Assembly (NCBI GenBank): GCA_017563185.1 | Contig: JAFXIL010000176.1 | Location: 1-49,681, forward strand | Length of the DNA stretch: 49,681 bases | Origin: Kiritimatiellia bacterium | GTDB taxonomy: Bacteria > Verrucomicrobiota > Kiritimatiellia > RFP12 > UBA1067 | Reading direction: 5' to 3' | In this document: positions 1-7,697 of the stretch, piece after piece | Numbering within the stretch: position 1 is the first letter of the stretch | Layout of the letters: every line of letters starts with the position of its first letter | Position numbers and translations under genes: made by a program | Notes under the pieces: model-generated | Seen by the model: only the letters and a program-made list of their open reading frames with translations | Told to the model about the DNA's origin: nothing | Databases searched by the model: none

Positions 1-98
1 ACGGGCAGCATGTGCTGCTGTGGAGCCACCGCTGCGTGGCGCTTTCGTTCGCTGCGGCGAGCTGCGCGGTGTGCTGGCTGCTGCGCCGCGGAAAGTGA
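1..98 (+). CDS. C-terminal end of a membrane protein (partial)
   Basis: An open frame enters from the left edge in frame 3 and stops at TGA 96-98. The last 31 residues include a hydrophobic stretch (ALSFAAASCAVCWLL) followed by a basic tail RRGK, as at the cytoplasmic end of a final transmembrane helix. The GTG start of the ApbE gene lies 1 nt after this stop, so the two are probably co-transcribed. ApbE genes often sit next to membrane redox proteins or their flavoprotein substrates, but too little remains here to name a family. Confidence 0.5.
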   Translation, partial: GQHVLLWSHRCVALSFAAASCAVCWLLRRGK

Positions 99-99
99 T

Positions 100-936
100 G
101 TGAGAAGCTACTCCCACACGGCCATGGACACCGCGTTCACGGTGTCCTTCGGCCCCAACGAGGCCGAGGCGCTGTGCGCCTCGGCCGCTGTCGCGTGTTT
201 TGCGCGCATCGACGAGATAGAACGCCTTCTCACGAAGTTCAGCGACACGAGCGACGTGGCCGTCGTGCGCGGCATTCCGTCCGGCGGAGTGGCGGTGGTG
301 TCGCACGAGATGATGGATGTTCTTGTGGCAAGCGTGAAGGTGTGCGCCGCAACGGGGGGCGCATTCGATCCCACCGTGGAGGCGCGCAGTTTCGGCGAAC
401 TGATCCTTGACGTGGAGAACTTCCGCGTTGGCGTGAAGAACGCCCCGGTAGAGCTCGACTTCGGCGGAATCGCGAAGGGATACGCGCTCGACGAGTGCGC
501 GAAGATTCTCCGTTCCGAGCAGTACGAGCTCTCCGACTGGTTGCTGGACGGCGGCACCTCGACGCTGCTTGCCTCTGGTTCGCGCGCGCCTGGCGAGGAG
601 GGATGGCCAATCGGCGTAGGCGGCGTGTGGAAGGACCGCACGAAGCGCCCTACGGTGGTGTGGCTTTCTGGCGGCGCGCTCTCGGGAAGCGGTTTCGAGC
701 TGCGGGGCGAGCATGTGCGCGACGTGCGAAAGGGCGGTGCGGCCGTGCGCTGGGCGCAGAGCTGGAGCCGCGCGGACTCGGCGGTGGTGGCCGACGCTCT
801 TTCAACGGCGGCGCTTTCCCTCGACCCGCGCGAGATATCATGCGCCTGCCGCGACCTTGGCGCAAAAGTGCTTGTGGCCCGCCGTCAGGGCAGGTTCATG
901 GATAGATTCAGGGATCCTCTTGCGATTTTTGGCTAG
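100..936 (+). CDS. apbE: FAD:protein FMN transferase (ApbE family)
   Basis: ApbE enzymes move FMN from FAD onto a Thr/Ser of target flavoproteins such as NqrB/C and RnfD/G, using Mg2+. The 278-residue product has the family signatures: AMDTAFTV near the N-terminus, AFDPTVE, LDFGGIAKGYALD (about residues 117-129), DGGTS (about 150) and the C-terminal metal-site block ADSAVVADALSTA (about 226-238). The frame is open further upstream, but GTG at 100 is preferred because it immediately follows the upstream stop and places the conserved MDTAF close to the N-terminus. No lipobox or signal peptide is visible, so the protein is probably cytoplasmic or its export signal is not included. No target flavoprotein is in the window. 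Confidence 0.85.
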   Translation: MRSYSHTAMDTAFTVSFGPNEAEALCASAAVACFARIDEIERLLTKFSDTSDVAVVRGIPSGGVAVVSHEMMDVLVASVKVCAATGGAFDPTVEARSFGELILDVENFRVGVKNAPVELDFGGIAKGYALDECAKILRSEQYELSDWLLDGGTSTLLASGSRAPGEEGWPIGVGGVWKDRTKRPTVVWLSGGALSGSGFELRGEHVRDVRKGGAAVRWAQSWSRADSAVVADALSTAALSLDPREISCACRDLGAKVLVARRQGRFMDRFRDPLAIFG

Positions 937-966
937 GTGGCCCACTTCCCGTGTCGGTACAAGTTG

Positions 967-975
967 TGGTATAAT
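967..975 (+). promoter_or_regulatory. Extended -10 promoter (TGG-TATAAT) of the VIT/exosortase operon
   Basis: TGG at 967-969 is followed directly by TATAAT at 970-975. A weak -35 candidate (TTCCCG, 946-951) lies 18 bp upstream. The ATG at 1008 follows 32 nt downstream with a GAAAGGAG Shine-Dalgarno at 991-998. The same TGG-TATAAT core recurs at several other gene starts in the window. Confidence 0.7.
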
Positions 976-1007
976 GACGGTAACTTCATCGAAAGGAGTT
1001 GCATCTT

Positions 1008-3383
1008 ATGGAAACTACTGAGAAGAAGCTGGGATTCTTCGCCCGCCTGTGCAAGGGTCTGGCGCATCCGGCGACGACGTTCATATTCGGCGTGGCGCTG
1101 CCGTTCGCGGCGGTGTCAATTGAAATCTGCACGGGAATGTGCGACGAGGCGTTCAGCAACCCGCTCACCGGCAACGTCGCAATGCAGGTTGCGATGTCGC
1201 TCGTGCCGGTGTGCAACTTCATCGTGTGGCTGTTCTCCCTGAAGGGATTGGGCGTGGACAGCCGATGCCTGCGCGCGCTGTGCGGCCTCTCCTTCGGCAT
1301 TGCGGTGGTGTATGCCTTGGCGTTCTTCCCGTTGGCGGTCGTTGGCGCGATATTCTGCTGCTTGGCGTTCTGGTACTTAGGAGTTGGCCTTTTGGGCATT
1401 CTGCCGTCCGCTCCGCTCTTCGCCGCCCTCGCCGCGCTCGGATTCAGGCGAAAGCTGAACCGGCTGCGCGAGGAGGCTGGCGGCGCCGCGGTGAAGGGTT
1501 TTGGCTGGGGACTATCCGCGGCGGCGATAATCTGGTTGGCACTTTTCGCAGTCCACATCGTGATGGCATACGGCGTGAGTCTCGCCGCGCGGGACGATGC
1601 GGCGGAGTCGGCAAAGGGCGTCCGCATTCTGCGCACGCTGGCGAATGAGGACGCCGTTTGGGACCTTCTGCATGACTACGGTTCGCGCGGCAACCTGCTT
1701 GCGCCATTGGCTTTTTTCGAGTGGACTCAAGAGCAGATATCCATGAAAAAGCGTCGTCTCATCTTCTACCGCGTCACCGGGCAGGATACAGATACTCAGG
1801 AATGGTGGAGGAGAGGCAATAGAAGGCGGCGCTTTCTGAACTGGGACGCCTTCGTTGGCGGCGAGAAGATGGGCGGCGTGCTCGACGGCCTCTCGCTCAA
1901 GGGCTCCAGCTACACCACTGTCGTTGACGAGCCGGGCTGCGCGGGATATGCCGAGTGGACGCTCGTCTTCTCCAACGAGCGGAACTGGAACCAGGAGGCG
2001 CGCGCCCGCGTGGCGTTGCCGCACGGCGCCGTTGTCTCGCGCCTGACGCTCTGGATAAACGGCGAAGAGCACGAGGCCGCGTTCGGCACGAGAGGGCAGG
2101 TGCGCCGCGCATACGAAAGCGTTGTCCGCCGCAACCGCGACCCCGTGCTCGTGAACGTGTGCGGTCCCGACCAGGTGCAGGTGCAGTGCTTCCCCGTGCC
2201 CCCGAAGGGGGAGATGAAGCTGCGCCTCGGAATCACCGTGCCACTCAAGCCATCCGTTGACGGTAAGACGGCATTGCTCCCCGCGCCCGCCATCACGGCG
2301 CACAATTTCAGCATCCCTGGCGATCTTCTTGGCATGCCTTCCGACGAGACGAAGGCCCTATCCGCGCCGCCTGCGCCCGTTGCAGTGTGCTCCGACGACA
2401 AGCTGCTCTCCGCACTGCCTGTAGTGGGACGCGCCATCATGCAGCGCGCGAGCCTCGCCCCCGCCTGGAAGCCGAAGCGCGTGGCCGTGGTGATTGACGC
2501 CTCCGCCTCGATGGACGACTTCTTCAAGAAGGACGCCGCACGTTCACTCGCCGCGCTTCCCGCCGACGTTCCAGTCGATCTGTGGCTCGTCGGCGACGTC
2601 GCTCCATCCGCGCCCGCCGTCTCCTCGCCCGCGGGCGACGCTGGCCGCGCGGCCGCCTTCGAGAAGGCGCTCGTTGGCCAGGACCGTGTGGGTGGACGCT
2701 GCAACCTCGTAGCGCTCGTGAAGGCGTTCGAGAAACTATCCCGCTCCGGCGAGTCGTCCGCGCTCGTGTGGATCCACGGAGCGCAGCCCGTCGTGTCGCA
2801 GACGGCTGACGTTCTTTCCGCGAAGATCGCCGCCGCCGCGAACGTGCGCGTGTTCCTCTGCCAGGTTTCGTCCGGAACGTGCGAGATCACTGGCGCGCTT
2901 GCGCCGTCTCTCTCGATATCCTCCTGCTCCGCTGCGGCCATCAACAACGGCGCCGCCGGAACGCTTGAAGGACTCTTCTCCGGCTGGGGCACGCAGGGAT
3001 GGCAGATCACCCGCGCGAACGTCGCGCGCGCCGACGTGCCGGCAGACGCCGTGCAGGCGGGGCGGCATCTTGGACGGCTCTGGGCCGCCGAGGAGACGCT
3101 GCGCACGTACAAGGTGGGTGATCCCGTCAGCCTTGAGAAGGCGCAGAAGTTCGCATTGCCGTGGCAGATCGTGACGCCCGTGACGGGAGCGGTGGTGCTG
3201 GAGACGGCCGAACAGTACAAGGCGAACAATCTCAAGCCTGCGGACTCCGAGTCAGTACCCACCACGACATCATCGTCGGTGCCTTCCGTGCCGGAACCTG
3301 GCACTGTCTGCTGCCTTCTGCTTGCCGCCCTTGCGGTGGCGTTCGTTGCGGTGCGCCGCGCGCGGAATGTGCGGCGGGCGTAA
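1008..3383 (+). CDS. Membrane VIT/VWA-domain protein with PEP-CTERM sorting signal
   Basis: The start is ATG 1008, preceded by GAAAGGAG at 991-998; a TTG at 999 is also in frame but less likely. The 791-residue product has about six N-terminal hydrophobic segments (residues 20-190). A VIT domain follows (about 315-415; N..E..ARVALPHGAVVSRLTLWI, then DPVLVNV and a CFPVPPKGE block), then a VWA domain with a DASAS MIDAS-type motif (about 497). The C-terminus is a classic PEP-CTERM: VPEPGT (about 761), a hydrophobic helix and the basic end RRARNVRRA. This architecture resembles the MSEP-CTERM proteins that pair one-to-one with exosortase N, although the motif here is VPEP. It overlaps the downstream exosortase gene, so it is the obvious substrate. 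Its biological role is unknown. Confidence 0.8.
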   Translation: METTEKKLGFFARLCKGLAHPATTFIFGVALPFAAVSIEICTGMCDEAFSNPLTGNVAMQVAMSLVPVCNFIVWLFSLKGLGVDSRCLRALCGLSFGIAVVYALAFFPLAVVGAIFCCLAFWYLGVGLLGILPSAPLFAALAALGFRRKLNRLREEAGGAAVKGFGWGLSAAAIIWLALFAVHIVMAYGVSLAARDDAAESAKGVRILRTLANEDAVWDLLHDYGSRGNLLAPLAFFEWTQEQISMKKRRLIFYRVTGQDTDTQEWWRRGNRRRRFLNWDAFVGGEKMGGVLDGLSLKGSSYTTVVDEPGCAGYAEWTLVFSNERNWNQEARARVALPHGAVVSRLTLWINGEEHEAAFGTRGQVRRAYESVVRRNRDPVLVNVCGPDQVQVQCFPVPPKGEMKLRLGITVPLKPSVDGKTALLPAPAITAHNFSIPGDLLGMPSDETKALSAPPAPVAVCSDDKLLSALPVVGRAIMQRASLAPAWKPKRVAVVIDASASMDDFFKKDAARSLAALPADVPVDLWLVGDVAPSAPAVSSPAGDAGRAAAFEKALVGQDRVGGRCNLVALVKAFEKLSRSGESSALVWIHGAQPVVSQTADVLSAKIAAAANVRVFLCQVSSGTCEITGALAPSLSISSCSAAAINNGAAGTLEGLFSGWGTQGWQITRANVARADVPADAVQAGRHLGRLWAAEETLRTYKVGDPVSLEKAQKFALPWQIVTPVTGAVVLETAEQYKANNLKPADSESVPTTTSSSVPSVPEPGTVCCLLLAALAVAFVAVRRARNVRRA

Positions 3384-4794
3384 AGTGCGCGTGTGCGTGG
3401 AGAGGGCGCTTGCGGCGCTTGCGTGGGCAGGTGCGCTGTGGCCGCTCTGGCGGTGGCTGGGCGCCCGCTTTGCAGAGCCGTTCGACGCGGGTATTGCCGC
3501 GTGGACGGCGCTCGTGGTGCTGATCGTTGACGAATGGAGACGTGCCGGGTGGAAGGCGTCCACGCCGAGTGCAGGCGCGTATTTCGCGGCGGCGTGCGGC
3601 CTTGCGCTGTTCTGGGCGCTGCGTCCGCTTCTGCCGATAACGCTCTGCGGCGCGTTCGGCGTTGTGGGGGGCTTGCCGATTCTCCTGCCGGGCGCGCGCG
3701 ACCAGGGTATGCTGCCTGCGCCGCTCGCCGCTCTGGCGGTGGCCGGGATGCCGTCCCTGTTCGTCGCCGACATGTTCCTCGGCGTGCCGCTGCGCCTCGT
3801 CTCCACTGTGTCCGCCGCCACACTTCTGCGCTTTGCCGGCTTTGATGTTGCGCGCAATGGAATGGAGATCGCGGTGGGCGGCGTGCCGGTGTGGGTGGAT
3901 GCTCCCTGCGCCGGCGTGAAGATGCTCGGCGCGGGCCTTGTGGCCGCTTTCGTGATCGCGCAGATATGGCGTTTCAGGTTCTGGCGCACCGCGCTTGCGG
4001 CGGCGATCGCGGTCGTTGCGGTGTGCGCGGCGAACGTGGCGAGAGTGGCCGTGCTAACGCTGTTCGCGGCGTATGGACGCCCCCTTGGTTCGTTCGCGCA
4101 CGAAGTGGTTGGATGTGTGGCGCTTGCGCTTGCGCTTCTTGCCGTCGTGTACATGCCGCGTTGTGGGTTTCGAAGTTTCTGGTTTCGAGTTTCTGGCTTC
4201 TTATTTCGAAATGGTAGGGAGCGCTCCCCTAGTGCGCCGAATGGTAGGGCGCGCTCGCCGAGCGCGCCGCAATGCCGGGTGAACTTGATTCAACGTTTCA
4301 TTTCCATTTTCGTCTTTGCTGCTGCCGCTCTCATGTGCATCGCATTCCCCATGCCGCCGAGGGAAGCCGATGAACAGGTGGCGCGGGGCTTCCCGGGATG
4401 GCCGGTGCAGTTTGAGGGAGAGGCGATTGCGGAGGAACCGTTGAGCGAGCTCGAGAAGGGCTTTGCAAAGAGCTTCCCGGGAAAGATCGGACGTTTCCGC
4501 GCGGGTAGGCGCATTGTGATTCTGCGGTGGACGACGCGGCTAACGCACCGGGTGCACGGGGCGGCGTACTGCCTTGAGTCGACGGGGTGGAAGATAGAGC
4601 CTCGTCCGCTAGAGGCGCGCGCCGATGGCGTATGGTCGGCGTTTCGCGCCACGCAGGGCGGAAAGATGCTGCATGTGCGCGAACAGGCGCGTGACGTGTC
4701 AGGAGCCACGTTTGCTGACGTGCCGGCATGGTTCTTCAGTGCCCTGCTCGGCCGTTCCGTCGGTCCCTGGTGGATCGTCACCGTAGCCGAGTAG
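3367..4794 (+). CDS. Exosortase with C-terminal EpsI-like domain
   Basis: Exosortases are membrane cysteine transpeptidases that cleave PEP-CTERM signals. The expected catalytic triad is visible: Cys181 (VDAPCAGVKML), Arg226 (NVARV) and His245 (FAHEVVG), set among about eight hydrophobic helices. After residue about 310 comes an extracytoplasmic domain with one further membrane helix and an EpsI-like pattern (FPGWPVQFEG, GRFRAGRRIVILRW, an RVHGAAYCL block), as in exosortases fused to their accessory protein. ATG 3367 is chosen; it overlaps the upstream gene by 17 nt. GTG 3385 is an alternative, and neither has a strong ribosome site. Residues about 268-301 are encoded by a repeat insertion at 4167-4269 that joins the two domains. 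Confidence 0.85.
   Translation: MCGGRKVRVCVERALAALAWAGALWPLWRWLGARFAEPFDAGIAAWTALVVLIVDEWRRAGWKASTPSAGAYFAAACGLALFWALRPLLPITLCGAFGVVGGLPILLPGARDQGMLPAPLAALAVAGMPSLFVADMFLGVPLRLVSTVSAATLLRFAGFDVARNGMEIAVGGVPVWVDAPCAGVKMLGAGLVAAFVIAQIWRFRFWRTALAAAIAVVAVCAANVARVAVLTLFAAYGRPLGSFAHEVVGCVALALALLAVVYMPRCGFRSFWFRVSGFLFRNGRERSPSAPNGRARSPSAPQCRVNLIQRFISIFVFAAAALMCIAFPMPPREADEQVARGFPGWPVQFEGEAIAEEPLSELEKGFAKSFPGKIGRFRAGRRIVILRWTTRLTHRVHGAAYCLESTGWKIEPRPLEARADGVWSAFRATQGGKMLHVREQARDVSGATFADVPAWFFSALLGRSVGPWWIVTVAE
4167..4208 (+). repeat. Degenerate GTTTCGA-GTTTCTG tandem repeat inside the exosortase gene
   Basis: The stretch repeats units of the type GTTTCGAAGTTTCTG / GTTTCGAGTTTCTG, with a weaker third unit. 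It is translated in frame as a Phe/Arg/Ser-rich linker (GFRSFWFRVSGFLFR), unlike anything in the exosortase family, directly after the last helix of the catalytic domain. Confidence 0.65.
4210..4269 (+). repeat. Two tandem copies of a 30-nt palindrome-containing repeat, in frame
   Basis: Copy 1 is 4210-4239 and copy 2 is 4240-4269; both begin AATGGTAGGG and end GCGCCG. Each contains a palindrome: GGGAGCGCTCCC in copy 1, and the 9-bp hairpin GGCGCGCTC-GCC-GAGCGCGCC in copy 2. The unit equals ten codons, so it adds NGRERSPSAP then NGRARSPSAP without shifting the frame. It looks like a dispersed intergenic repeat that has landed in a coding region. Confidence 0.75.
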
Positions 4795-4798
4795 CTTA

Positions 4799-4823
4799 GA
4801 AACCTCGAAACATCGAAACTTTC
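4799..4823 (-). repeat. Inverse-orientation copy of the GTTTCGA-type repeat
   Basis: Read on the minus strand this gives units such as GTTTCGATGTTTCGAGGTTTCT, closely resembling the array at 4167-4208. It lies 5 bp after the exosortase stop codon, so the EpsI-like part of the gene is bracketed by inverted copies of one simple repeat. Confidence 0.45.
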
Positions 4824-4826
4824 CAG

Positions 4827-4855
4827 TTGCTTTGTGGCGCGGAAAACGATATAAT
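4827..4855 (+). promoter_or_regulatory. Promoter of tRNA-Ser (-35 TTGCTT, 17 bp, -10 TATAAT)
   Basis: TTGCTT at 4827-4832 and TATAAT at 4850-4855 are separated by exactly 17 bp. The tRNA begins at 4875, which leaves a short 5' leader for processing. Confidence 0.75.
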
Positions 4856-4874
4856 ATGGGCACTTTTTCTGCTT

Positions 4875-4964
4875 GGAAGGGTGTCCGAGTGGTCGATGGT
4901 GCAACCTTGGAAAGGTTGTGTAGGCGCAAGTCTACCGGGAGTTCGAATCTCCCCCCTTCCGCCA
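4875..4964 (+). tRNA. tRNA-Ser(GGA)
   Basis: The acceptor stem GGAAGGG (4875-4881) pairs with CCCTTCC (4954-4960), followed by discriminator G and an encoded CCA. The anticodon stem CAACC/GGTTG encloses loop TTGGAAA, giving anticodon GGA. A long variable arm (TGTAGGCGCAAGTCTACC region) is typical of class II tRNA-Ser, and the T loop GTTCGAATC is intact. Confidence 0.95.
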
Positions 4965-4985
4965 ATCGCAGGGAGAGTGTTGAGC

Positions 4986-5013
4986 GCCCCTTGTCGACGG
5001 GGCCTTTTTTTTT
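4986..5013 (+). terminator. Rho-independent terminator after tRNA-Ser
   Basis: GCCCC (4986-4990) and GGGGC (4999-5003) form a stem with an 8-nt loop, followed by an uninterrupted T9 tract at 5005-5013. Confidence 0.85.
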
Positions 5014-5030
5014 AGGGACGAGAAACGAAC

Positions 5031-5762
5031 ATGGCCGAAGAGAGACTTCAGAACATTTTGAGCCACCGCGGCGTGGCGAGCAGGCGGCACGCGGCTGAGA
5101 TGATCGAAGCCGGGCGCGTGACGGTTGACGGTGCCGTTGTGACGGAGCCGGGCATACGGTTCGATCCGGCAGCTGTCAAGATTGTCGTGGACGGGCGCGT
5201 GCTCGCCGCCGCCGAGGAGCGCACGCGCACGATCATCATGTACAAGCCAGCCGGCGTTCTCTCGACTCTCAGCGATCCCTTCGGCGGCGAGACGGTGGCG
5301 GATCTTCTGCGCGGCAAGGTCAATGAGCGCCTTGTTCCGGTGGGCCGGCTCGACAAGGAGAGCGAAGGTCTGCTATTGATGAGCAACGACGGCGCGCTCA
5401 CGCTCGCGCTCACCCATCCGCGCTACGAGCACGAAAAGACGTACATAGTGCGCGCGGCGGGGAAGTGGAGCGAGGAGAAGCTGCGCGTGCTGCGCGGCCC
5501 GGTGGAGATGCCGGACGGCTATGTGACGCGTCCATGCCCAGTTGACGTTGTGCACGTGGGGCGCGACAACGTCACCACCCTGCGCTTCCGCCTTCGCGAG
5601 GGGCGCAAGCGCCAGATACGATACATGTGCAGCGCAGCGCATCTCGTGGTGCTGTCCCTCGTGCGCGTAGCCGTTGGGGCTCTGCGCCTCCCAGACGACA
5701 TGCGTCCCGGCCAGTGGCGGGATCTTTCGCCCCAGGAGATCGCCAAACTGCTTCAGAAATGA
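5031..5762 (+). CDS. rRNA pseudouridine synthase, RsuA/RluB family
   Basis: The product isomerises a specific uridine of ribosomal RNA to pseudouridine in the cytoplasm. An N-terminal S4 RNA-binding domain (about residues 3-60; RLQNILSHRGVASRRHAAEMI) is followed by the catalytic domain with the signature VGRLDKESEGLLLMSNDG, where the Asp is the nucleophile, and by the C-terminal EGRKRQIRYM motif. At 243 residues it has the normal family length. The ATG at 5031 is preceded by AGGGACGAG. RluB is the closest guess among RsuA/RluB/RluE/RluF, but the sequence alone does not decide the site specificity, so no symbol is given. The terminator just upstream separates it from the tRNA transcript. Confidence 0.9.
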   Translation: MAEERLQNILSHRGVASRRHAAEMIEAGRVTVDGAVVTEPGIRFDPAAVKIVVDGRVLAAAEERTRTIIMYKPAGVLSTLSDPFGGETVADLLRGKVNERLVPVGRLDKESEGLLLMSNDGALTLALTHPRYEHEKTYIVRAAGKWSEEKLRVLRGPVEMPDGYVTRPCPVDVVHVGRDNVTTLRFRLREGRKRQIRYMCSAAHLVVLSLVRVAVGALRLPDDMRPGQWRDLSPQEIAKLLQK

Positions 5763-5802
5763 CCGACAGCTTTTGAATCAAACACAATCCAACGGAGTTC
5801 AA

Positions 5803-6897
5803 ATGAAAATCCAGAGAAGATCGTTCATCGCGGCCATGGCGGCCATGGCGGCGTGCGCAGCGTGCGCGGCGGATCCGGCGTCGGCGCCGGCGGGCAAGGA
5901 GGAGCTGCTGAAGTGGTTCCTCGACAACGTGTACGGCCATGCGCCGATCGGCAGGCCGAAGGACATGACGTTTGCCGGCAACAGCATCGTGTTCGGCGGA
6001 GGGAAGATGAAGGTTGACCTCACGGTGGCGCTGCCGGCGTCGGCCTCGAAGGAGAAGCCTTGTCCCGTTCTCGTGATGGGCGATTTCCGCACGTGGAACA
6101 ACGGGATGCGCGACGATGCATCGTCCAAGAAGCAGAAGCAGCAGCAGGACGACATTGACGCTTTCGTCGTCTCGCGCGGCTATGCGATCGTGCACTACAA
6201 CCTCAACGAGGCGACTCCCGACCAGCCACGCCGCCGCGAGCTTGAAGCGCTCAAGAAGGCAGGCAAGCCGCTGCCTCCGTATGCCTATGGCCTATTCGAG
6301 GTGTACGGCGGCGAGAAGGACCGCACGGCCACGAGCTGGGGCACCATTCGCTCATGGGCCTGGTGCCACAGCCGCGTTCTCGACTGGATCGAGGCGCAGC
6401 CGATGCTGGACGCGAAGCGCGTGGCCGTGCTTGGCCACTCCCGCCTCGGCAAGACCGCCATCTGCGCGGGCGTTACCGATCCCCGCTTCAAGGTGGTGTA
6501 CTCCAATGCCTCGGGATGCGGCGGCGCCAAGCTCAACCGCATGGACCTTCCGCGCAGCGAGCACATCCACCAGATCACGCGCGGCTTCCCGTACTGGTTC
6601 TGCCAGAACTTCAACGCGTGGCGTGGCCGCGACAAGGAGATTCCGCACGACCAGGACGAATGGATGGGCCTCATCGCGTCGCCCACGCGCTACCTGTACG
6701 TGGCAAGCGGCTCGACCGACCACTGGGCGGGTCCTGCGGGCGAGAAGGCTGCGGCGGAGGGAGCCGCCAAGGCGTGGGAGGCTCTAGGCCTCAAGGGCAT
6801 GGGCGGTCATGTGGGCTACCATTGCCATGAGGGCCCGCACGATCTCGGCGTGCGCGACGTCAAGCTCTTCCTTGACTTCTGCGACACCCGTCTCTAG
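5803..6897 (+). CDS. Tat-exported CE15-like (glucuronoyl esterase-type) alpha/beta hydrolase
   Basis: The ATG at 5803 starts MKIQRRSFIAAMAAM, a twin-arginine-type signal; an open frame continues upstream to 5674 but lacks a plausible start. The alpha/beta-hydrolase nucleophile elbow is GHSRLGK with Ser213. The pattern FPYWFCQNFNAW, the IPHDQDEW block and a C-terminal GPHDLGVRDVK block with His346 match bacterial CE15-like proteins. CE15 enzymes cleave esters between 4-O-methylglucuronic acid of xylan and lignin alcohols, but many bacterial members have broader ester specificity, so the substrate is uncertain. The length of 364 residues fits a single-domain member. Its stop overlaps that of the convergent glycosyltransferase-like gene at a shared CTAG. 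Confidence 0.72.
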   Translation: MKIQRRSFIAAMAAMAACAACAADPASAPAGKEELLKWFLDNVYGHAPIGRPKDMTFAGNSIVFGGGKMKVDLTVALPASASKEKPCPVLVMGDFRTWNNGMRDDASSKKQKQQQDDIDAFVVSRGYAIVHYNLNEATPDQPRRRELEALKKAGKPLPPYAYGLFEVYGGEKDRTATSWGTIRSWAWCHSRVLDWIEAQPMLDAKRVAVLGHSRLGKTAICAGVTDPRFKVVYSNASGCGGAKLNRMDLPRSEHIHQITRGFPYWFCQNFNAWRGRDKEIPHDQDEWMGLIASPTRYLYVASGSTDHWAGPAGEKAAAEGAAKAWEALGLKGMGGHVGYHCHEGPHDLGVRDVKLFLDFCDTRL

Positions 6898-7697
6898 CGA
6901 ATGAACAATGGTTTCACCCAATACCGCCATACTGCGGTTGCCCAGTAGCAGAAAAGCCATCTGGTTTGCAGTCGGCCTTTCCAGTCGCTTGACTGTGTGC
7001 GTTCTACGAAGTTGCGGAATTGTGCGGGGAAAGTTTTGGCGATATAAGAACAATCGTCCTTATATTCCTTGTATCCTTCGGGCGTGACAATCATGACTTT
7101 GGCGCCGCATATCAGTGCTTCGGCAAGTACTGCAGAGCAGTCGTCGAACGAATAAAGGGTTCGAGTCCTCTTTAAAAGATCGGCAAGAGCTTCCCTGGTC
7201 TCAGGCCACTGCATCGTGATGGTCGTCATGTCGCGCAGTTCTGGAGGATCCTTCCATCGGCCTCCTTTATGGACGAAGCAGCAGTCTTGTGTTCTGGGGT
7301 ACCCCGGGTCGTTGAAGAGATTTTCATCGATCCAAGGGATGGTGAGAACGTCTGCTCCAGGAAGGAATTCCGGGAAATAGGCAAAAGTCATTTCGCTTTC
7401 ATGGTAGCGTTTCATTCCGCCGTTCTTTCCCGGATAGAACAGAACGAGACGTGCCACGTTTCGGATACGAAGAGGATTGCCAGCGACAATCTCTGGATAC
7501 ACGGCAATGGCAACTTGGCGAAGATTCGCATCAACATTCTCAAGCACCGGCACGTCTTTCGGCCAGTCGCTTCTGTCTTTCACATAGTACAGGACCTCAA
7601 ACCCTTCCTGCGCAAGTCTTTTTGACAGAAGCATCATTGTTCTTATGCCATTTGATCGGCTATGGCAGGGGAAATAGAATACATAAGGCCGTTTCAT
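6894..7697 (-). CDS. Glycosyltransferase-like protein of the polysaccharide locus
   Basis: The 267-residue protein starts MKRPYVFYFPCHSRSNGIRTMMLLSKRL, the pattern of GT-B glycosyltransferases: a strand-loop entry followed by a G-rich turn and an LxxxL helix. The later segment SFDDCSAVLAEALICGAKVMIV resembles the nucleotide-sugar-binding end of GT4-like enzymes, where an acidic residue precedes an AEAL helix. It overlaps the upstream flippase gene by ATGA (7694-7697), implying translational coupling and a role in assembling a surface polysaccharide repeat unit. Donor and acceptor cannot be read from the sequence. It is shorter than a full GT4 enzyme (about 350 residues or more), so a degenerate or atypical member is possible. 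Confidence 0.55.
   Translation of the reverse strand: MKRPYVFYFPCHSRSNGIRTMMLLSKRLAQEGFEVLYYVKDRSDWPKDVPVLENVDANLRQVAIAVYPEIVAGNPLRIRNVARLVLFYPGKNGGMKRYHESEMTFAYFPEFLPGADVLTIPWIDENLFNDPGYPRTQDCCFVHKGGRWKDPPELRDMTTITMQWPETREALADLLKRTRTLYSFDDCSAVLAEALICGAKVMIVTPEGYKEYKDDCSYIAKTFPAQFRNFVERTQSSDWKGRLQTRWLFCYWATAVWRYWVKPLFIR

Noticed and set aside
1955-3823. Long overlapping frames on the opposite strand of the VIT/VWA and exosortase genes
   Set aside because: They are Arg/Ala/Ser-rich with no domain pattern, as expected for antisense frames in GC-rich coding DNA.
4150-4270. Possible CRISPR-like repeats in the exosortase gene
   Set aside because: The two 30-nt units are directly abutting with no spacers, there are only two, and no cas genes are present.
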